Shown here one piece after another: positions 1 through 7,562 of a DNA stretch of 40,950 nt. Position numbers and translations under genes: made by a program. Positions within the stretch are counted from its first letter, which is position 1. The number at the start of each line of letters is the position of its first letter. The notes under the pieces were generated by a model. It saw nothing but the letters and a program-made list of their open reading frames with translations, had not been told where the DNA came from and searched no databases. This DNA comes from JANWHZ01 sp035758575 (GTDB lineage: Bacteria; Patescibacteriota; Saccharimonadia; Saccharimonadales; UBA4665), in contig DASTXH010000003.1 in NCBI GenBank assembly GCA_035758575.1, positions 1 through 40,950 of the forward strand, given 5' to 3'.

Positions 1-74
1 TGGCTGGGGATGAGGGATTCGAACCCCCGATCACGGGACCAGAACCCGTTGCCTTACCACTTGGCCAATCCCCA
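1..74 (-). tRNA. tRNA-Gln (anticodon CUG)
   Basis: Read on the minus strand, the sequence folds as a complete cloverleaf. The 7-bp acceptor stem pairs TGGGGAT with ATCCCCA, followed by discriminator G and an encoded CCA end. The anticodon stem ACGGG/CCCGT encloses loop TTCTGGT, giving anticodon CTG, which reads CAG glutamine codons. The T loop is TTCGAAT. There is no intron. The 5' U of the acceptor stem is typical of tRNA-Gln. Confidence 0.96.
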
Positions 75-94
75 ATAATTTTCGCTTTTAGTGT

Positions 95-138
95 GCCTGA
101 AAAGTATCAGGCTCAGTTCAGCTACGGGTAGGATTATA
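95..138 (-). promoter_or_regulatory. Probable tRNA-Gln promoter and leader hairpin
   Basis: On the minus strand a perfect TATAAT box occupies 138-133, about 60 nt before the mature tRNA 5' end. Between box and tRNA lies a 6-bp hairpin (95-100 pairs with 107-112). I see no clear -35 element. The plus strand of the same patch also reads TATACT (135-140), so a divergent promoter for the gene at 196 is possible. A second TATACT at 179-184 lies only 11 nt before that gene's ATG. Confidence 0.45.
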
Positions 139-195
139 CTAGAAGACGCGAAAACTTTCCATAGGTGGCGGCATTTTTTATACTAGGTAGTACAT

Positions 196-855
196 ATGAC
201 AAAAAAGCGGTTATTTTGGGCGGCGGTAATCTTGGCGGTGTTGGCGGGCGTAGTGTACAACTCGTGGCCGCTGGGTTATGCACTCAACCCGTTGGTAACT
301 CATAGCGGCGGGCTGGCCAGCGAGCTGGAGGCGCTGCATCAACCGTATAACTGGCTGTTCGTGCTGTTGGACACACTATGCGGTGTAGGAGTTATAGCGG
401 CTGCAGCTATGCTGTGGCATCGGGCGATAGACCTCATGCACAAGGTGGTGTTGGTGAATTTTGCGTTGTTTGGCTTGCTCACTATTGCCGATGCGCTGCT
501 ACCGATGACGTGCGAACCATCGCTGACGGTGTGCCCTAGCCTGGGCCAGCAGCCGCTTCTGATACTGCATGGTGTGGCAAGCATCGGTTCGGCCATCTTC
601 CTTTTTGTGAGCGCGTTCATCATGTGGTGGCATATGCACCATAGGGTAGGCAGGGCTATCATGACTGCGCTGATGGTAGGCTGGGGTGTGTCGGGCCTGC
701 TGACGCTGTATTTCTTTTTCCGGCCGGGGCCGGGCTATTTGGCACAAGATTACTACCTGATCCTCTGTGGTATATGGGTGGCACTACTGCCGCATATGTT
801 ATGGCGCTTAACACATAGCCGGGTACTGGCAAGTGAGCTAGAGGCAAATTATTGA
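196..855 (+). CDS. DUF998-like six-helix membrane protein
   Basis: The 219-residue product is very hydrophobic, with about six membrane segments near residues 7-24, 54-74, 83-103, 123-147, 154-174 and 186-206. A loop with two cysteines follows helix 3. The length and helix pattern resemble DUF998-type proteins, but no catalytic motif is visible and the biochemical role is unknown. The ATG at 196 is 11 nt after a TATACT box and has no convincing Shine-Dalgarno, so the transcript probably has a very short leader. The gene stands alone between the tRNA and the SAM riboswitch. Family assignment is by resemblance only. Confidence 0.7.
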   Translation: MTKKRLFWAAVILAVLAGVVYNSWPLGYALNPLVTHSGGLASELEALHQPYNWLFVLLDTLCGVGVIAAAAMLWHRAIDLMHKVVLVNFALFGLLTIADALLPMTCEPSLTVCPSLGQQPLLILHGVASIGSAIFLFVSAFIMWWHMHHRVGRAIMTALMVGWGVSGLLTLYFFFRPGPGYLAQDYYLILCGIWVALLPHMLWRLTHSRVLASELEANY

Positions 856-904
856 ACTACATACCGTGCTCGTGCTAAGCTGAGTAAGCTTAACAATTAA
901 AGAA

Positions 905-1004
905 TATACAGAGTGCGGGGAGAGAACTAGCTTGTTGATCCGCCAGCAACCTGTCCGCCAGCTGACGGATAAGGTGCTCCATCTAGCCCGCTGTATACGC
1001 GGGG
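905..1004 (+). promoter_or_regulatory. SAM-I/SAM-IV clan riboswitch (candidate)
   Basis: The RNA carries the SAM-clan core: a GAG...GGGGAGAGAA 5' segment, a central GCAACCT at 947-953, and AAGGTGCTCC at 971-980. P3 pairs ACCT-TCCG with CGGA-AGGT. P1 pairs TATACAG (905-911) with CTGTATA (991-997), continued by GCGGG (915-919) with CCCGC (987-991) past a small bulge. No P4 hairpin lies inside the core before P1 closes, which resembles SAM-IV or the SAM-I/IV variant more than classical SAM-I. CCCGC can alternatively pair with GCGGG at 999-1003, a possible switching helix. The downstream genes are a homocysteine methyltransferase and metK, as expected for SAM feedback. Confidence 0.78.
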
Positions 1005-1022
1005 AAGATGTTTTTCACAAAG

Positions 1023-1058
1023 AAAAAACCTTTCTCGCTGTCAGCAGAAAGGTTTTTT
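1023..1058 (+). terminator. Intrinsic terminator of the SAM riboswitch
   Basis: A 13-bp stem pairs 1023-1035 (A6-CCTTTCT) with 1046-1058 (AGAAAGG-T6) around a 10-nt loop. The 3' arm ends in six T, the normal form of a Rho-independent terminator. A competing small hairpin (TTTTTC 1011-1016 with GAAAAA 1022-1027) would occupy the terminator's 5' arm and could act as a weak antiterminator. The terminator ends 1 nt before the methyltransferase start, which supports control by premature termination. Confidence 0.82.
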
Positions 1059-1059
1059 A

Positions 1060-1929
1060 GTGCCAAAAACAGGTAAGAAGGCGGACTTGCGCCAGCGGCT
1101 TGCCAAGGGGCCGGTACTTTGCGCCGAGGGATATATTTTTGAGCTTGAACGGCGGGGTTATGTAAAGGCCGGAGCCTACGTGCCCGAGGTGGTGGTCGAT
1201 TACCCGGAGGCCGTGTTGCAATTGCACCGCGAATTCTTGCGTGCGGGGACAGACGTATTGGTAGCGCTGACGTATTATGGACACCGTGAAAAGTTGAAGC
1301 TGATAGGGCGCGAAGGCGATTTAGAAACGCTAAATCGTCAAGCTGTCCGATTGGCTCGGCAAGCAGCGCGCGGCCATGACGTGCTTGTGGCTGCAAATAT
1401 TTGTAACACTTGGGCGTACGAGCCTGATAATCCAGAGGCTGCGGCTGAAGTGCGTCGGCAATATGCCGAACAGCTCACCTGGGCAGTCGAGGAAGGGGTC
1501 GATTTTGTACTTGCCGAAACGTTGGAATATGTTGGTGAGGCGTTGATCGCGTTGGACGTGATTAAGTCGTTCGGCCTTGCTGCGGTCGTCAATTTTACCC
1601 CGATATATGATAAGAGCAAGGACGACTACGATTGGATAGAGGCTTGCCGTATCCTGAAAGAGCACGGCGCTGATGTAGTGGGGTTCAATTGTGGCCGCGG
1701 TCCAGCGACGTTATTACCGCTTGCCGAACAACTCGCTAAGAAGGTGGAGGGGCCGCTGGCACTCGTGCCTGTGCCATATCACACCACTGCCGAATATCCG
1801 TCTTTCCAGTTCCTGCGCGCCCGAGACGGTAGCCGGGCGTATACGCTTGCGCTCGACCAGCACTATCTAGATAGACAAGAGGTGCCGACTTTGCAAAAGC
1901 GGCCGATACCCTTGGTATACGTTTTATAG
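1060..1929 (+). CDS. Homocysteine S-methyltransferase, frameshifted
   Basis: The protein belongs to the zinc-dependent homocysteine S-methyltransferase family (BHMT/MmuM type), which transfers a methyl group from a donor such as S-methylmethionine or betaine to homocysteine, giving methionine. The barrel start (KGPVLCAEGYIFELERRG, about residues 16-33) and the first zinc-cysteine motif FNCGRGP (Cys211) are present. The reading frame is lost near residue 271: the last 18 or so residues up to the TAG at 1927-1929 do not match the family, while the expected C terminus with the CC zinc ligands continues in another frame (1875-2093). Restored length would be about 344 residues, normal for the family. 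The GTG start abuts the terminator and has no Shine-Dalgarno; a TTG at 1087 is an alternative. As read, the product lacks two zinc ligands and should be inactive. Confidence 0.85.
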   Translation: MPKTGKKADLRQRLAKGPVLCAEGYIFELERRGYVKAGAYVPEVVVDYPEAVLQLHREFLRAGTDVLVALTYYGHREKLKLIGREGDLETLNRQAVRLARQAARGHDVLVAANICNTWAYEPDNPEAAAEVRRQYAEQLTWAVEEGVDFVLAETLEYVGEALIALDVIKSFGLAAVVNFTPIYDKSKDDYDWIEACRILKEHGADVVGFNCGRGPATLLPLAEQLAKKVEGPLALVPVPYHTTAEYPSFQFLRARDGSRAYTLALDQHYLDRQEVPTLQKRPIPLVYVL

Positions 1930-2093
1930 GATTGTGCTGCGGCGCGGGTCCGCATCATATCCGAGCGGTAGCCGAGGCACTGGGGCGGCATCCTGAAAGC
2001 AGCCGATACTCGGCAGACATGAGCCAGCACGGATTACTCGGCGATGCTGAAGTGGTGAAAAGCCACGAAAAACAATTTCTAAAGAAATGGTAG
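1875..2093 (+). pseudogene. Out-of-frame C terminus of the methyltransferase
   Basis: In the frame one base back from the upstream gene, this stretch reads TRGADFAKAADTLGIRFIG, then LCCGAGPHHIRAVAEALG, then SRYSADMSQHG, ending at TAG 2091-2093. This is the expected C-terminal third of the homocysteine S-methyltransferase family, including the paired-cysteine zinc ligands (codons 1935-1940). An in-frame TAG at 1872-1874 precedes it. Adding one base between about 1870 and 1873 would fuse both halves without a stop. The conserved sequence up to the stop argues for a very recent mutation or a base missing from the assembly rather than old decay. It has no start of its own. Confidence 0.85.
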
Positions 2094-2103
2094 AAGGAGC
2101 GGT

Positions 2104-3219
2104 ATGACTAATACTTTATTTACAAGTGAATCAGTATGCGCGGGGCACCCGGACAAGATGTGCGATGCTATTAGCGACGCAATTGTAGACGCAGCCCTGG
2201 CGGCAGACCCTCATTCCCGTACGGGAATTGAAACCGTTGCAGGGGCCAACCGTATCTGCTTGTTCGGCGAGATCAAGACAAAGGCAAAGCTGAATTACGA
2301 ACAGATTGCGCGCGACACCGTAGAGCGCTTGGGCTACACAAACCCAGCGTGGAGTTTTAGCGCCAGGGAGTCGGAGTTTAGTAATGATATTCACGAGCAG
2401 TCGCCCGAGATCGCCATGGGTGTAGAGGATGATGACGGCGCAGGCGACCAGGGCATGATGTTCGGCTACGCGTGCAACGAAACGCCCGAGTTGATGCCGC
2501 TGCCTATCGCACTGGCACATGCCCTGACGCGACGGATCGACGAAGTACGCGAAACGGGCGTACTGAAGTGGCTGCGCCCTGATGGCAAAGCCCAAGTGAC
2601 AGTGCGCTACGAGCATGGCAAGCCGGTAAGTATTGAGAAGCTGGTGGCGGCCGTGGCGCACGCCGAAGATGAAACGGCCGAAGCGGTACGCGCGGGAGTG
2701 ATCAAGCATATTTTTGCGCCTATTCTGGAAAAATATGGCTTTGCGATGCCGAAGGACGGTGACATTGTAGTGAACGGCACTGGGCTATGGCATATCCCGG
2801 GACCCGAGAGTGACGCCGGCCTGACCGGCCGCAAGATCGTGGTAGACACCTACGGCGGCTATGCCCGCGTAGGCGGCGGTGCTTTCAGTGGCAAAGATCC
2901 TAGCAAGGTAGACCGCAGCGGTGCGTATGCTGCGCGCTACATCGCCAAAAATATTGTCGCAGCCGGGTTGGCCACGAAGTGCGAGGTAGGCCTAGCATAT
3001 GTTATCGGCCAGTCGCGTCCACTCATGCAGACCATCGAAACCTTCGGTACGGCCACGGTGTCGGAGAAAGAATTGTTCGCCTTCAAAGATAAGCTGCTCG
3101 ATACCAGCGTCAAAGGTATCGTAAGTACGTTGGACCTGCGCCGGCCAATCTACAGCCAAACGTCCGCCTATGGGCACTTTGGCAAAAAAGATCTGCCGTG
3201 GGAGCAAATCGTCGCTTAA
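2104..3219 (+). CDS. metK: S-adenosylmethionine synthetase
   Basis: MetK makes SAM from methionine and ATP in the cytosol. At 371 residues it is close to the usual 380-400. The N-terminal ESVCAGHPDKMCDAISDAI segment carries the ATP/methionine-binding histidine, GAGDQGMMFGYACNE is the central signature, and GGGAFSGKDPSKVDRSGAY is the loop that binds the triphosphate. A strong GAAGGAG Shine-Dalgarno sits 7 nt before the ATG. It begins 10 nt after the end of the restored methyltransferase frame, so both were probably one transcript under the SAM riboswitch. A GC-rich hairpin follows at 3241-3271. Confidence 0.97.
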   Translation: MTNTLFTSESVCAGHPDKMCDAISDAIVDAALAADPHSRTGIETVAGANRICLFGEIKTKAKLNYEQIARDTVERLGYTNPAWSFSARESEFSNDIHEQSPEIAMGVEDDDGAGDQGMMFGYACNETPELMPLPIALAHALTRRIDEVRETGVLKWLRPDGKAQVTVRYEHGKPVSIEKLVAAVAHAEDETAEAVRAGVIKHIFAPILEKYGFAMPKDGDIVVNGTGLWHIPGPESDAGLTGRKIVVDTYGGYARVGGGAFSGKDPSKVDRSGAYAARYIAKNIVAAGLATKCEVGLAYVIGQSRPLMQTIETFGTATVSEKELFAFKDKLLDTSVKGIVSTLDLRRPIYSQTSAYGHFGKKDLPWEQIVA

Positions 3220-3240
3220 AACGTTCAGGGTAAAGAAACA

Positions 3241-3271
3241 TACAAGCCGCTCCATCCCGGAGCGGCTTGTA
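3241..3271 (+). terminator. GC-rich hairpin after metK
   Basis: CAAGCCGCTCC pairs with GGAGCGGCTTG around a short loop, giving an 11-bp stem about 20 nt past the metK stop. The following sequence (TAAAATAG) lacks a proper T tract, so it may be a weak terminator or a transcript-stabilising 3' hairpin. Confidence 0.6.
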
Positions 3272-3324
3272 AAATAGCTGCGGCTTTGGGAAGATAAGAA
3301 AAGCATAAATATATTTGGGGTACC

Positions 3325-4221
3325 ATGGACGTCGTATTACGCACTACCGACCTAAGCAAATACTATGGTTCATTTGCAGCACTCGACAAGTTGAACTTAG
3401 AGCTACGAAAGGGCGAAGTACTAGGCTACTTGGGCCCCAATGGCGCAGGTAAAACCACTACGATCCGTTTATTGCTTGGGCTTATCCGGCCCACAGATGG
3501 CGGTGCAGAAATCTTCGGCCTTGATGCCCAGAAGCAGAAGGTGCAGGTGCATGCCCGCACGGCGTATGTACCGGGCGAGGCGACCCTATGGCCATCGCTG
3601 ACCGGTATGGAAACACTGCACCTGCTGGCGCGCGTACACGGGCAAGTAGACGAACAGTACCGCCAGAAGCTCATCCAGCGTTTCCAGTTTGAGCCGAACA
3701 AAAAAGTCCGCGCATACTCCAAGGGTAACAAGCAGAAGATCAACCTCATTGCCGCGTTTTCGTCACGCGCCGACCTATTGATAATGGACGAACCCACCAG
3801 CGGCCTTGACCCGCTGATGGAACGGGCTTTCCGTGAGTCAGTCGATGAGGTTAAGGCAAATGGCCAGACGATATTCTTAAGTTCGCATATATTAAGTGAA
3901 GTTGAAGCGCTCTGCGACCGTGTGGCTATTTTGCGCGCTGGCAAGCTGGCCGAAATAGGCACGCTGGAAGAAATGCGTCACTTGTCGGCACTGACGGTGG
4001 AGGCGACATTTAGCGGTGCCGTGCCGGAAGTATCTCGCCTAAAGAATGTGAGTAATGTGCGGGTGGCGGGGCACCAATTGACCTGTCAGGTAACGGGCTC
4101 CGTGGCCGAGCTGTTGGCGGTGCTGGCTGCAGCCAAGCCGCATACGCTCCTCAGCCGTGAGCCGTCGTTGGAGGAACTATTCCTTTCGGTCTATGGCGGT
4201 GAGGAAGGGCAGAGGGCGTAG
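3325..4221 (+). CDS. ABC transporter ATP-binding protein
   Basis: This is the ATPase subunit of an ABC-2 type exporter. It has Walker A GPNGAGKTT near residue 38, Walker B LLIMDEPTSGLDP near 153-165 and a switch histidine in LSSHILSE. The signature is YSKGNKQK rather than LSGGQ, a variant seen in ABC-2 drug or lipid exporters. The C-terminal 80 or so residues form the extra domain common to this subfamily. A GGGG before the ATG serves as ribosome site. The permease gene starts 2 nt after its stop, so the two are translationally coupled. The substrate cannot be inferred. Confidence 0.93.
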   Translation: MDVVLRTTDLSKYYGSFAALDKLNLELRKGEVLGYLGPNGAGKTTTIRLLLGLIRPTDGGAEIFGLDAQKQKVQVHARTAYVPGEATLWPSLTGMETLHLLARVHGQVDEQYRQKLIQRFQFEPNKKVRAYSKGNKQKINLIAAFSSRADLLIMDEPTSGLDPLMERAFRESVDEVKANGQTIFLSSHILSEVEALCDRVAILRAGKLAEIGTLEEMRHLSALTVEATFSGAVPEVSRLKNVSNVRVAGHQLTCQVTGSVAELLAVLAAAKPHTLLSREPSLEELFLSVYGGEEGQRA

Positions 4222-4223
4222 CG

Positions 4224-5855
4224 GTGGCTCGCCGGTTCCGGCTTAGCCGGCTATCATTGGCACGATTTGTGGCAGGGCATACGCTGAAAAGCGCCAGTAT
4301 TTGGGGCGCGGTGTTTGGTTTATATATGTATGCCGCGGCGGAGGGGTATTTAAATATAGCGCCTACAGCGGCCGCGCGTGCGAAGATCGTGGGTTCGCTG
4401 GCCAATAACGTCGGCCTGAAGGCGCTCTTTGGCGAGCCGCACAATGTGTATACCGTAGCCGGGTTTGTAGATTGGCGCAATTTGGGCATCGTAGCCTTAG
4501 TGGGTGCCATATGGGGTTTACTGACCGCTACCAAAATATTCCGCGGCGAAGAAGATAATGGCCGCTGGGAACTATTCTTGGCGGGCAAAACGACTGCAGC
4601 GCGGGCGGCTGTGAACGCCCTGTCCGGGCTGTTTATTGGCCTGTTTGGTATGTTCGTGCTGACCTTTGTGATCACGCTGCTGGTAGGACGGCGCAGCGAG
4701 ATAGGCTTTTCGGCATTGCACAGCCTGCTTTTTGCTGTAACGTGCGTGGCGAATGCCGGGGTGTTTTTGGCATTCGGTGCTTTTGCCAGCCAGCTGATGC
4801 CAATCCGGGCGCGCGCTGCCAGCCTGTGCGTGCTGGCGCTGGGCGGTTCGTTTTTGCTGCGCGCCGCGGCAGATGTTGCCGGCAGTGTGCACTGGTTGTT
4901 ATATGTATCGCCTTTAGGATGGACAGAGTTGGTACACCCGCTTAGCAGCGATGCGCAGGCGGTGTGGTTGCTGCCCGGTGCGCTGTCTATACTGGCGCTG
5001 TCGGTAGCGGCAGTGCTGTTGGCCCGCCGCCGCGACTTGGGCGCCAGCATATTTGCCGACCATGACCAGGCGCGACCGCATTTGCTGTTTCTGAACAACG
5101 CATTTTTGGCAGATGTGCGTTTTTCGCGCGATACGGCGCTGGCATGGCTGGTGGCCATCGGCGCGTTTGGCGTGTTCTTCGGCGGGTTGGCCAAAACGGC
5201 CGGGCAGGCATTCTCGTCATCGAATGTGGTGCAGCGGTTGGGCTCAGAGATTGAGCATCAGGCGCAGGTGACGGGCTCTCGGCTGTTCATCGGCTTTATA
5301 TTTTTCATGATCATGACGCTGGTGCTTTTGTACGTGGCTAGTGCATTCAGCGGAATTCGCGAGACTGAAGCCGAGGGCTACGGGGATAACTTTTTTGTGC
5401 GCAGCGTAGGCCGATTGACCTGGCTGGGCGGGCGGATGGTCATCGTGGCTGGCGTTGCTGCTGGCGCCTGCCTCGTGGCGGCGGCCGGTATATGGCTGGC
5501 GTCGAATGTGCAGCATACGGGGCTTGGCGGCGGCGAACTGGCACGGGCCGCGGTAAATGCTATGGCGCCTGCGGCACTGCTCATTGGCATAGGCGTCTGC
5601 ACGTTTGGTTTTATGCCGCGCATCACCAGCTTTGTGTTGTACGGCTACGTGGCGTGGTCATTTCTGCTGCAGCTGGTGGGTACTATCCTGAATGTCAACC
5701 ATTGGTTGCTGGATACGTCCGTACTGTTCCATATCACCCTCGCACCTTCGGTGAACCCTAATTGGACGGTGGTCGGCGTATGCGTCGGCCTTGGCGCCGC
5801 GTTGGCGCTTGCCGGCATGTGGCGGTTCCGTTACCGTGACCTGGCAGCCAACTAA
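4224..5855 (+). CDS. ABC-2 type exporter permease
   Basis: The 543-residue polytopic protein has roughly twelve hydrophobic segments in two halves, with a long loop near residues 330-350. This matches the duplicated permeases that accompany single ABC-2 ATPases in antimicrobial or polyketide exporter families. It starts at GTG 4224, two bases after the ATPase gene, so one transcript makes both parts of the transporter. Its stop meets the converging PEBP gene on the minus strand (4-nt overlap at 5852-5855). Substrate is unknown; lipid, peptide or drug export are all possible. Confidence 0.85.
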   Translation: MARRFRLSRLSLARFVAGHTLKSASIWGAVFGLYMYAAAEGYLNIAPTAAARAKIVGSLANNVGLKALFGEPHNVYTVAGFVDWRNLGIVALVGAIWGLLTATKIFRGEEDNGRWELFLAGKTTAARAAVNALSGLFIGLFGMFVLTFVITLLVGRRSEIGFSALHSLLFAVTCVANAGVFLAFGAFASQLMPIRARAASLCVLALGGSFLLRAAADVAGSVHWLLYVSPLGWTELVHPLSSDAQAVWLLPGALSILALSVAAVLLARRRDLGASIFADHDQARPHLLFLNNAFLADVRFSRDTALAWLVAIGAFGVFFGGLAKTAGQAFSSSNVVQRLGSEIEHQAQVTGSRLFIGFIFFMIMTLVLLYVASAFSGIRETEAEGYGDNFFVRSVGRLTWLGGRMVIVAGVAAGACLVAAAGIWLASNVQHTGLGGGELARAAVNAMAPAALLIGIGVCTFGFMPRITSFVLYGYVAWSFLLQLVGTILNVNHWLLDTSVLFHITLAPSVNPNWTVVGVCVGLGAALALAGMWRFRYRDLAAN

Positions 5856-6304
5856 CGGGCGCTGACAGTTCCTGTCAGTGATGCATGCACAATGCGGTGC
5901 TGGCCGACGGCATTCATTACGTCTGCGCGGGCAGCCCCCTCGGCTAGGTCAAGCGGTGCGTCCAGCGCGTATAAGTCAAAGATATAGCGGTGCGTGCCCG
6001 ATGGCGGCAGCGGGCCGATGTAGGCGGCGGTTCCGTTGGAGTTTGTGCCTTGCAGAGCGCCGCTCGGCACCTGATCTTCGCCAACGTCGGTTACGTCCGG
6101 GCTGATGCCCCACAACGCCCAGTGCAGGTAGTCGCTATTTGGTGCGTCCGGGTCGTGCATAATGAGCGCCAGATTGTCTGTGCCTTCAGGAGTGCCCTGG
6201 ATGTGCAGCGGCGGGCTGATGTTTTCGCCCCGCCCGGTATACCTCTCAGGAATAGCGCCGCCGTCGGTAAATGCCGGGCTAGTCAATTGAAATGGCTCAT
6301 CCAT
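5852..6304 (-). CDS. YbhB/YbcL-type PEBP-fold protein
   Basis: The 150-residue protein has the phosphatidylethanolamine-binding fold of the YbhB/YbcL family. It shows ISPPLHIQG, the ligand-site motif MHDPDAPNSDYLHWALWGI, and GPLPPSGTHRYIFDLYALD. Bacterial members are small soluble proteins that bind anionic ligands; their substrate is usually unknown. I place the start at the ATG at 6304, because the longer frame to 6388 would overlap the upstream rarA gene and has no family match in its first 28 residues. It lies 19 nt after rarA and probably shares its transcript. Confidence 0.88.
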   Translation of the reverse strand: MDEPFQLTSPAFTDGGAIPERYTGRGENISPPLHIQGTPEGTDNLALIMHDPDAPNSDYLHWALWGISPDVTDVGEDQVPSGALQGTNSNGTAAYIGPLPPSGTHRYIFDLYALDAPLDLAEGAARADVMNAVGQHRIVHASLTGTVSAR

Positions 6305-6323
6305 ACTTCTATGTAACCATGAC

Positions 6324-7520
6324 TCAGGCAGATTCGTCTGTGAGAAAGTCGGCGTTTTGCAGTTCGGGCGGCAAAAAGCCTTTGTCATGCTGGAAGTCGG
6401 CTTGCCACTCGTAACCGCTACCGTAACCGAGGTTCTTCATAAGCTTAGTGGGTGCATTGCGCAAGTGCAACGGTACGGGCAAATCGGGGTATTCCCGCGC
6501 AGCAGCAAGCGCGGCCGACATAGCATTTGCAACGGTGCGGGATTTTGGCGCTTTGGCTAACACCGTGGCGCAGTGGAATAGATTGTACTGGCATTCCGGC
6601 ATGCCAATGCGCTCTACAGCCAAGAAAGTTGATACGGCCAGGTTCAACGCCGCGGGAGCAGCTAGTCCGATATCTTCGCTGGCGAAGATTACCATCCGGC
6701 GGGCTATAAATTTGGGGTCTTCGCCGGCCTGCACCATGCGCGCCAGATAGTATAGCGCTGCAGTCGCTTGGCTGCCCCGCATGCTTTTGATGAACGCACT
6801 GATGACGTTGTAATGCGTCTCGCCTTTCTTATCATACCCAGGCAGGCGCTTTTGGGCAGCGGTTTTTACAATCTCTTCGCTGATAGGCCGGCCGCTGGCC
6901 AGCTGTTCGGCCAGTTCTAGATTGCCGAGAGCAATGCGGGCATCGCCGCCGCTCAGTTCGGCCAGCAGCTGGACGCTGGCTTTGGGTAGGCGCTTAGCAT
7001 TCAACTTTTCCGCTTTGGCGGCACGCGTTAGGATGCGGACGATATCTTCTTTGCCTAGCGGTTCCAGCACCAGCACGCGCGAACGGCTGAGCAGCGGGTT
7101 GATCACCTCGAAGCTGGGATTCTCGGTAGTGGCGCCAATCAGCACGATGGTACCGTTTTCTACGTGCGGCAAAAACGCGTCCTGCTGGGCTTTGTTGAAG
7201 CGGTGGATCTCATCAACGAATAGAATAGTACGCATACCCAGGCGTTTATTAGCTTCGGCATGGTGAATTACCTGCACCACATCAGCCTTGCCGGCAGTAA
7301 CCGCACTGAGCTCTACAAAGTCGGCATTCGTTTCGCGGGCGATGATACGCGCCAGCGTGGTTTTGCCGCTGCCCGGCGGGCCCCAGAGTATCAGCGAGGT
7401 GGGCTGCTTGGCGGCAATGATCTCGCGGATAATCTTGCCGGCACCCACCAGGTGCTCCTGGCCTATAACATCTGCCAGGCTCTCAGGGCGCATTCGTTCT
7501 GCCAGAGGCCGTTGTTCCAT
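6324..7520 (-). CDS. rarA: Replication-associated recombination ATPase RarA (MgsA)
   Basis: RarA is a AAA+ ATPase related to clamp loaders that acts at stalled replication forks. Walker A GPPGSGKT is at residues 47-54, Walker B VDEIH about 102-106, and sensor 1 GATTENPSF about 129-137. The C-terminal half has the family helical oligomerisation region, including YLARMVQAGEDPKFIARR. At 398 residues it is slightly shorter than E. coli RarA. A TATACT box ends 7 nt before the ATG, so the transcript should start at or beside the initiation codon (leaderless). Confidence 0.95.
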   Translation of the reverse strand: MEQRPLAERMRPESLADVIGQEHLVGAGKIIREIIAAKQPTSLILWGPPGSGKTTLARIIARETNADFVELSAVTAGKADVVQVIHHAEANKRLGMRTILFVDEIHRFNKAQQDAFLPHVENGTIVLIGATTENPSFEVINPLLSRSRVLVLEPLGKEDIVRILTRAAKAEKLNAKRLPKASVQLLAELSGGDARIALGNLELAEQLASGRPISEEIVKTAAQKRLPGYDKKGETHYNVISAFIKSMRGSQATAALYYLARMVQAGEDPKFIARRMVIFASEDIGLAAPAALNLAVSTFLAVERIGMPECQYNLFHCATVLAKAPKSRTVANAMSAALAAAREYPDLPVPLHLRNAPTKLMKNLGYGSGYEWQADFQHDKGFLPPELQNADFLTDESA

Positions 7521-7533
7521 AGTCCCAAGTATA
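7521..7533 (-). promoter_or_regulatory. Leaderless -10 box of rarA
   Basis: On the minus strand TATACT (7533-7528) is followed by seven bases and then the rarA ATG. This spacing places the transcription start at the first base of the start codon. No Shine-Dalgarno fits in between. Confidence 0.6.
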
Positions 7534-7562
7534 CCGCGTGCTACAAGATAACGCTGCGATGT

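Noticed and set aside
4151..5194. 347-codon minus-strand open frame opposite the ABC permease
   Set aside because: Antisense of a clear membrane protein; Ser/Ala/Asn/Pro-rich low-complexity product typical of shadow frames.
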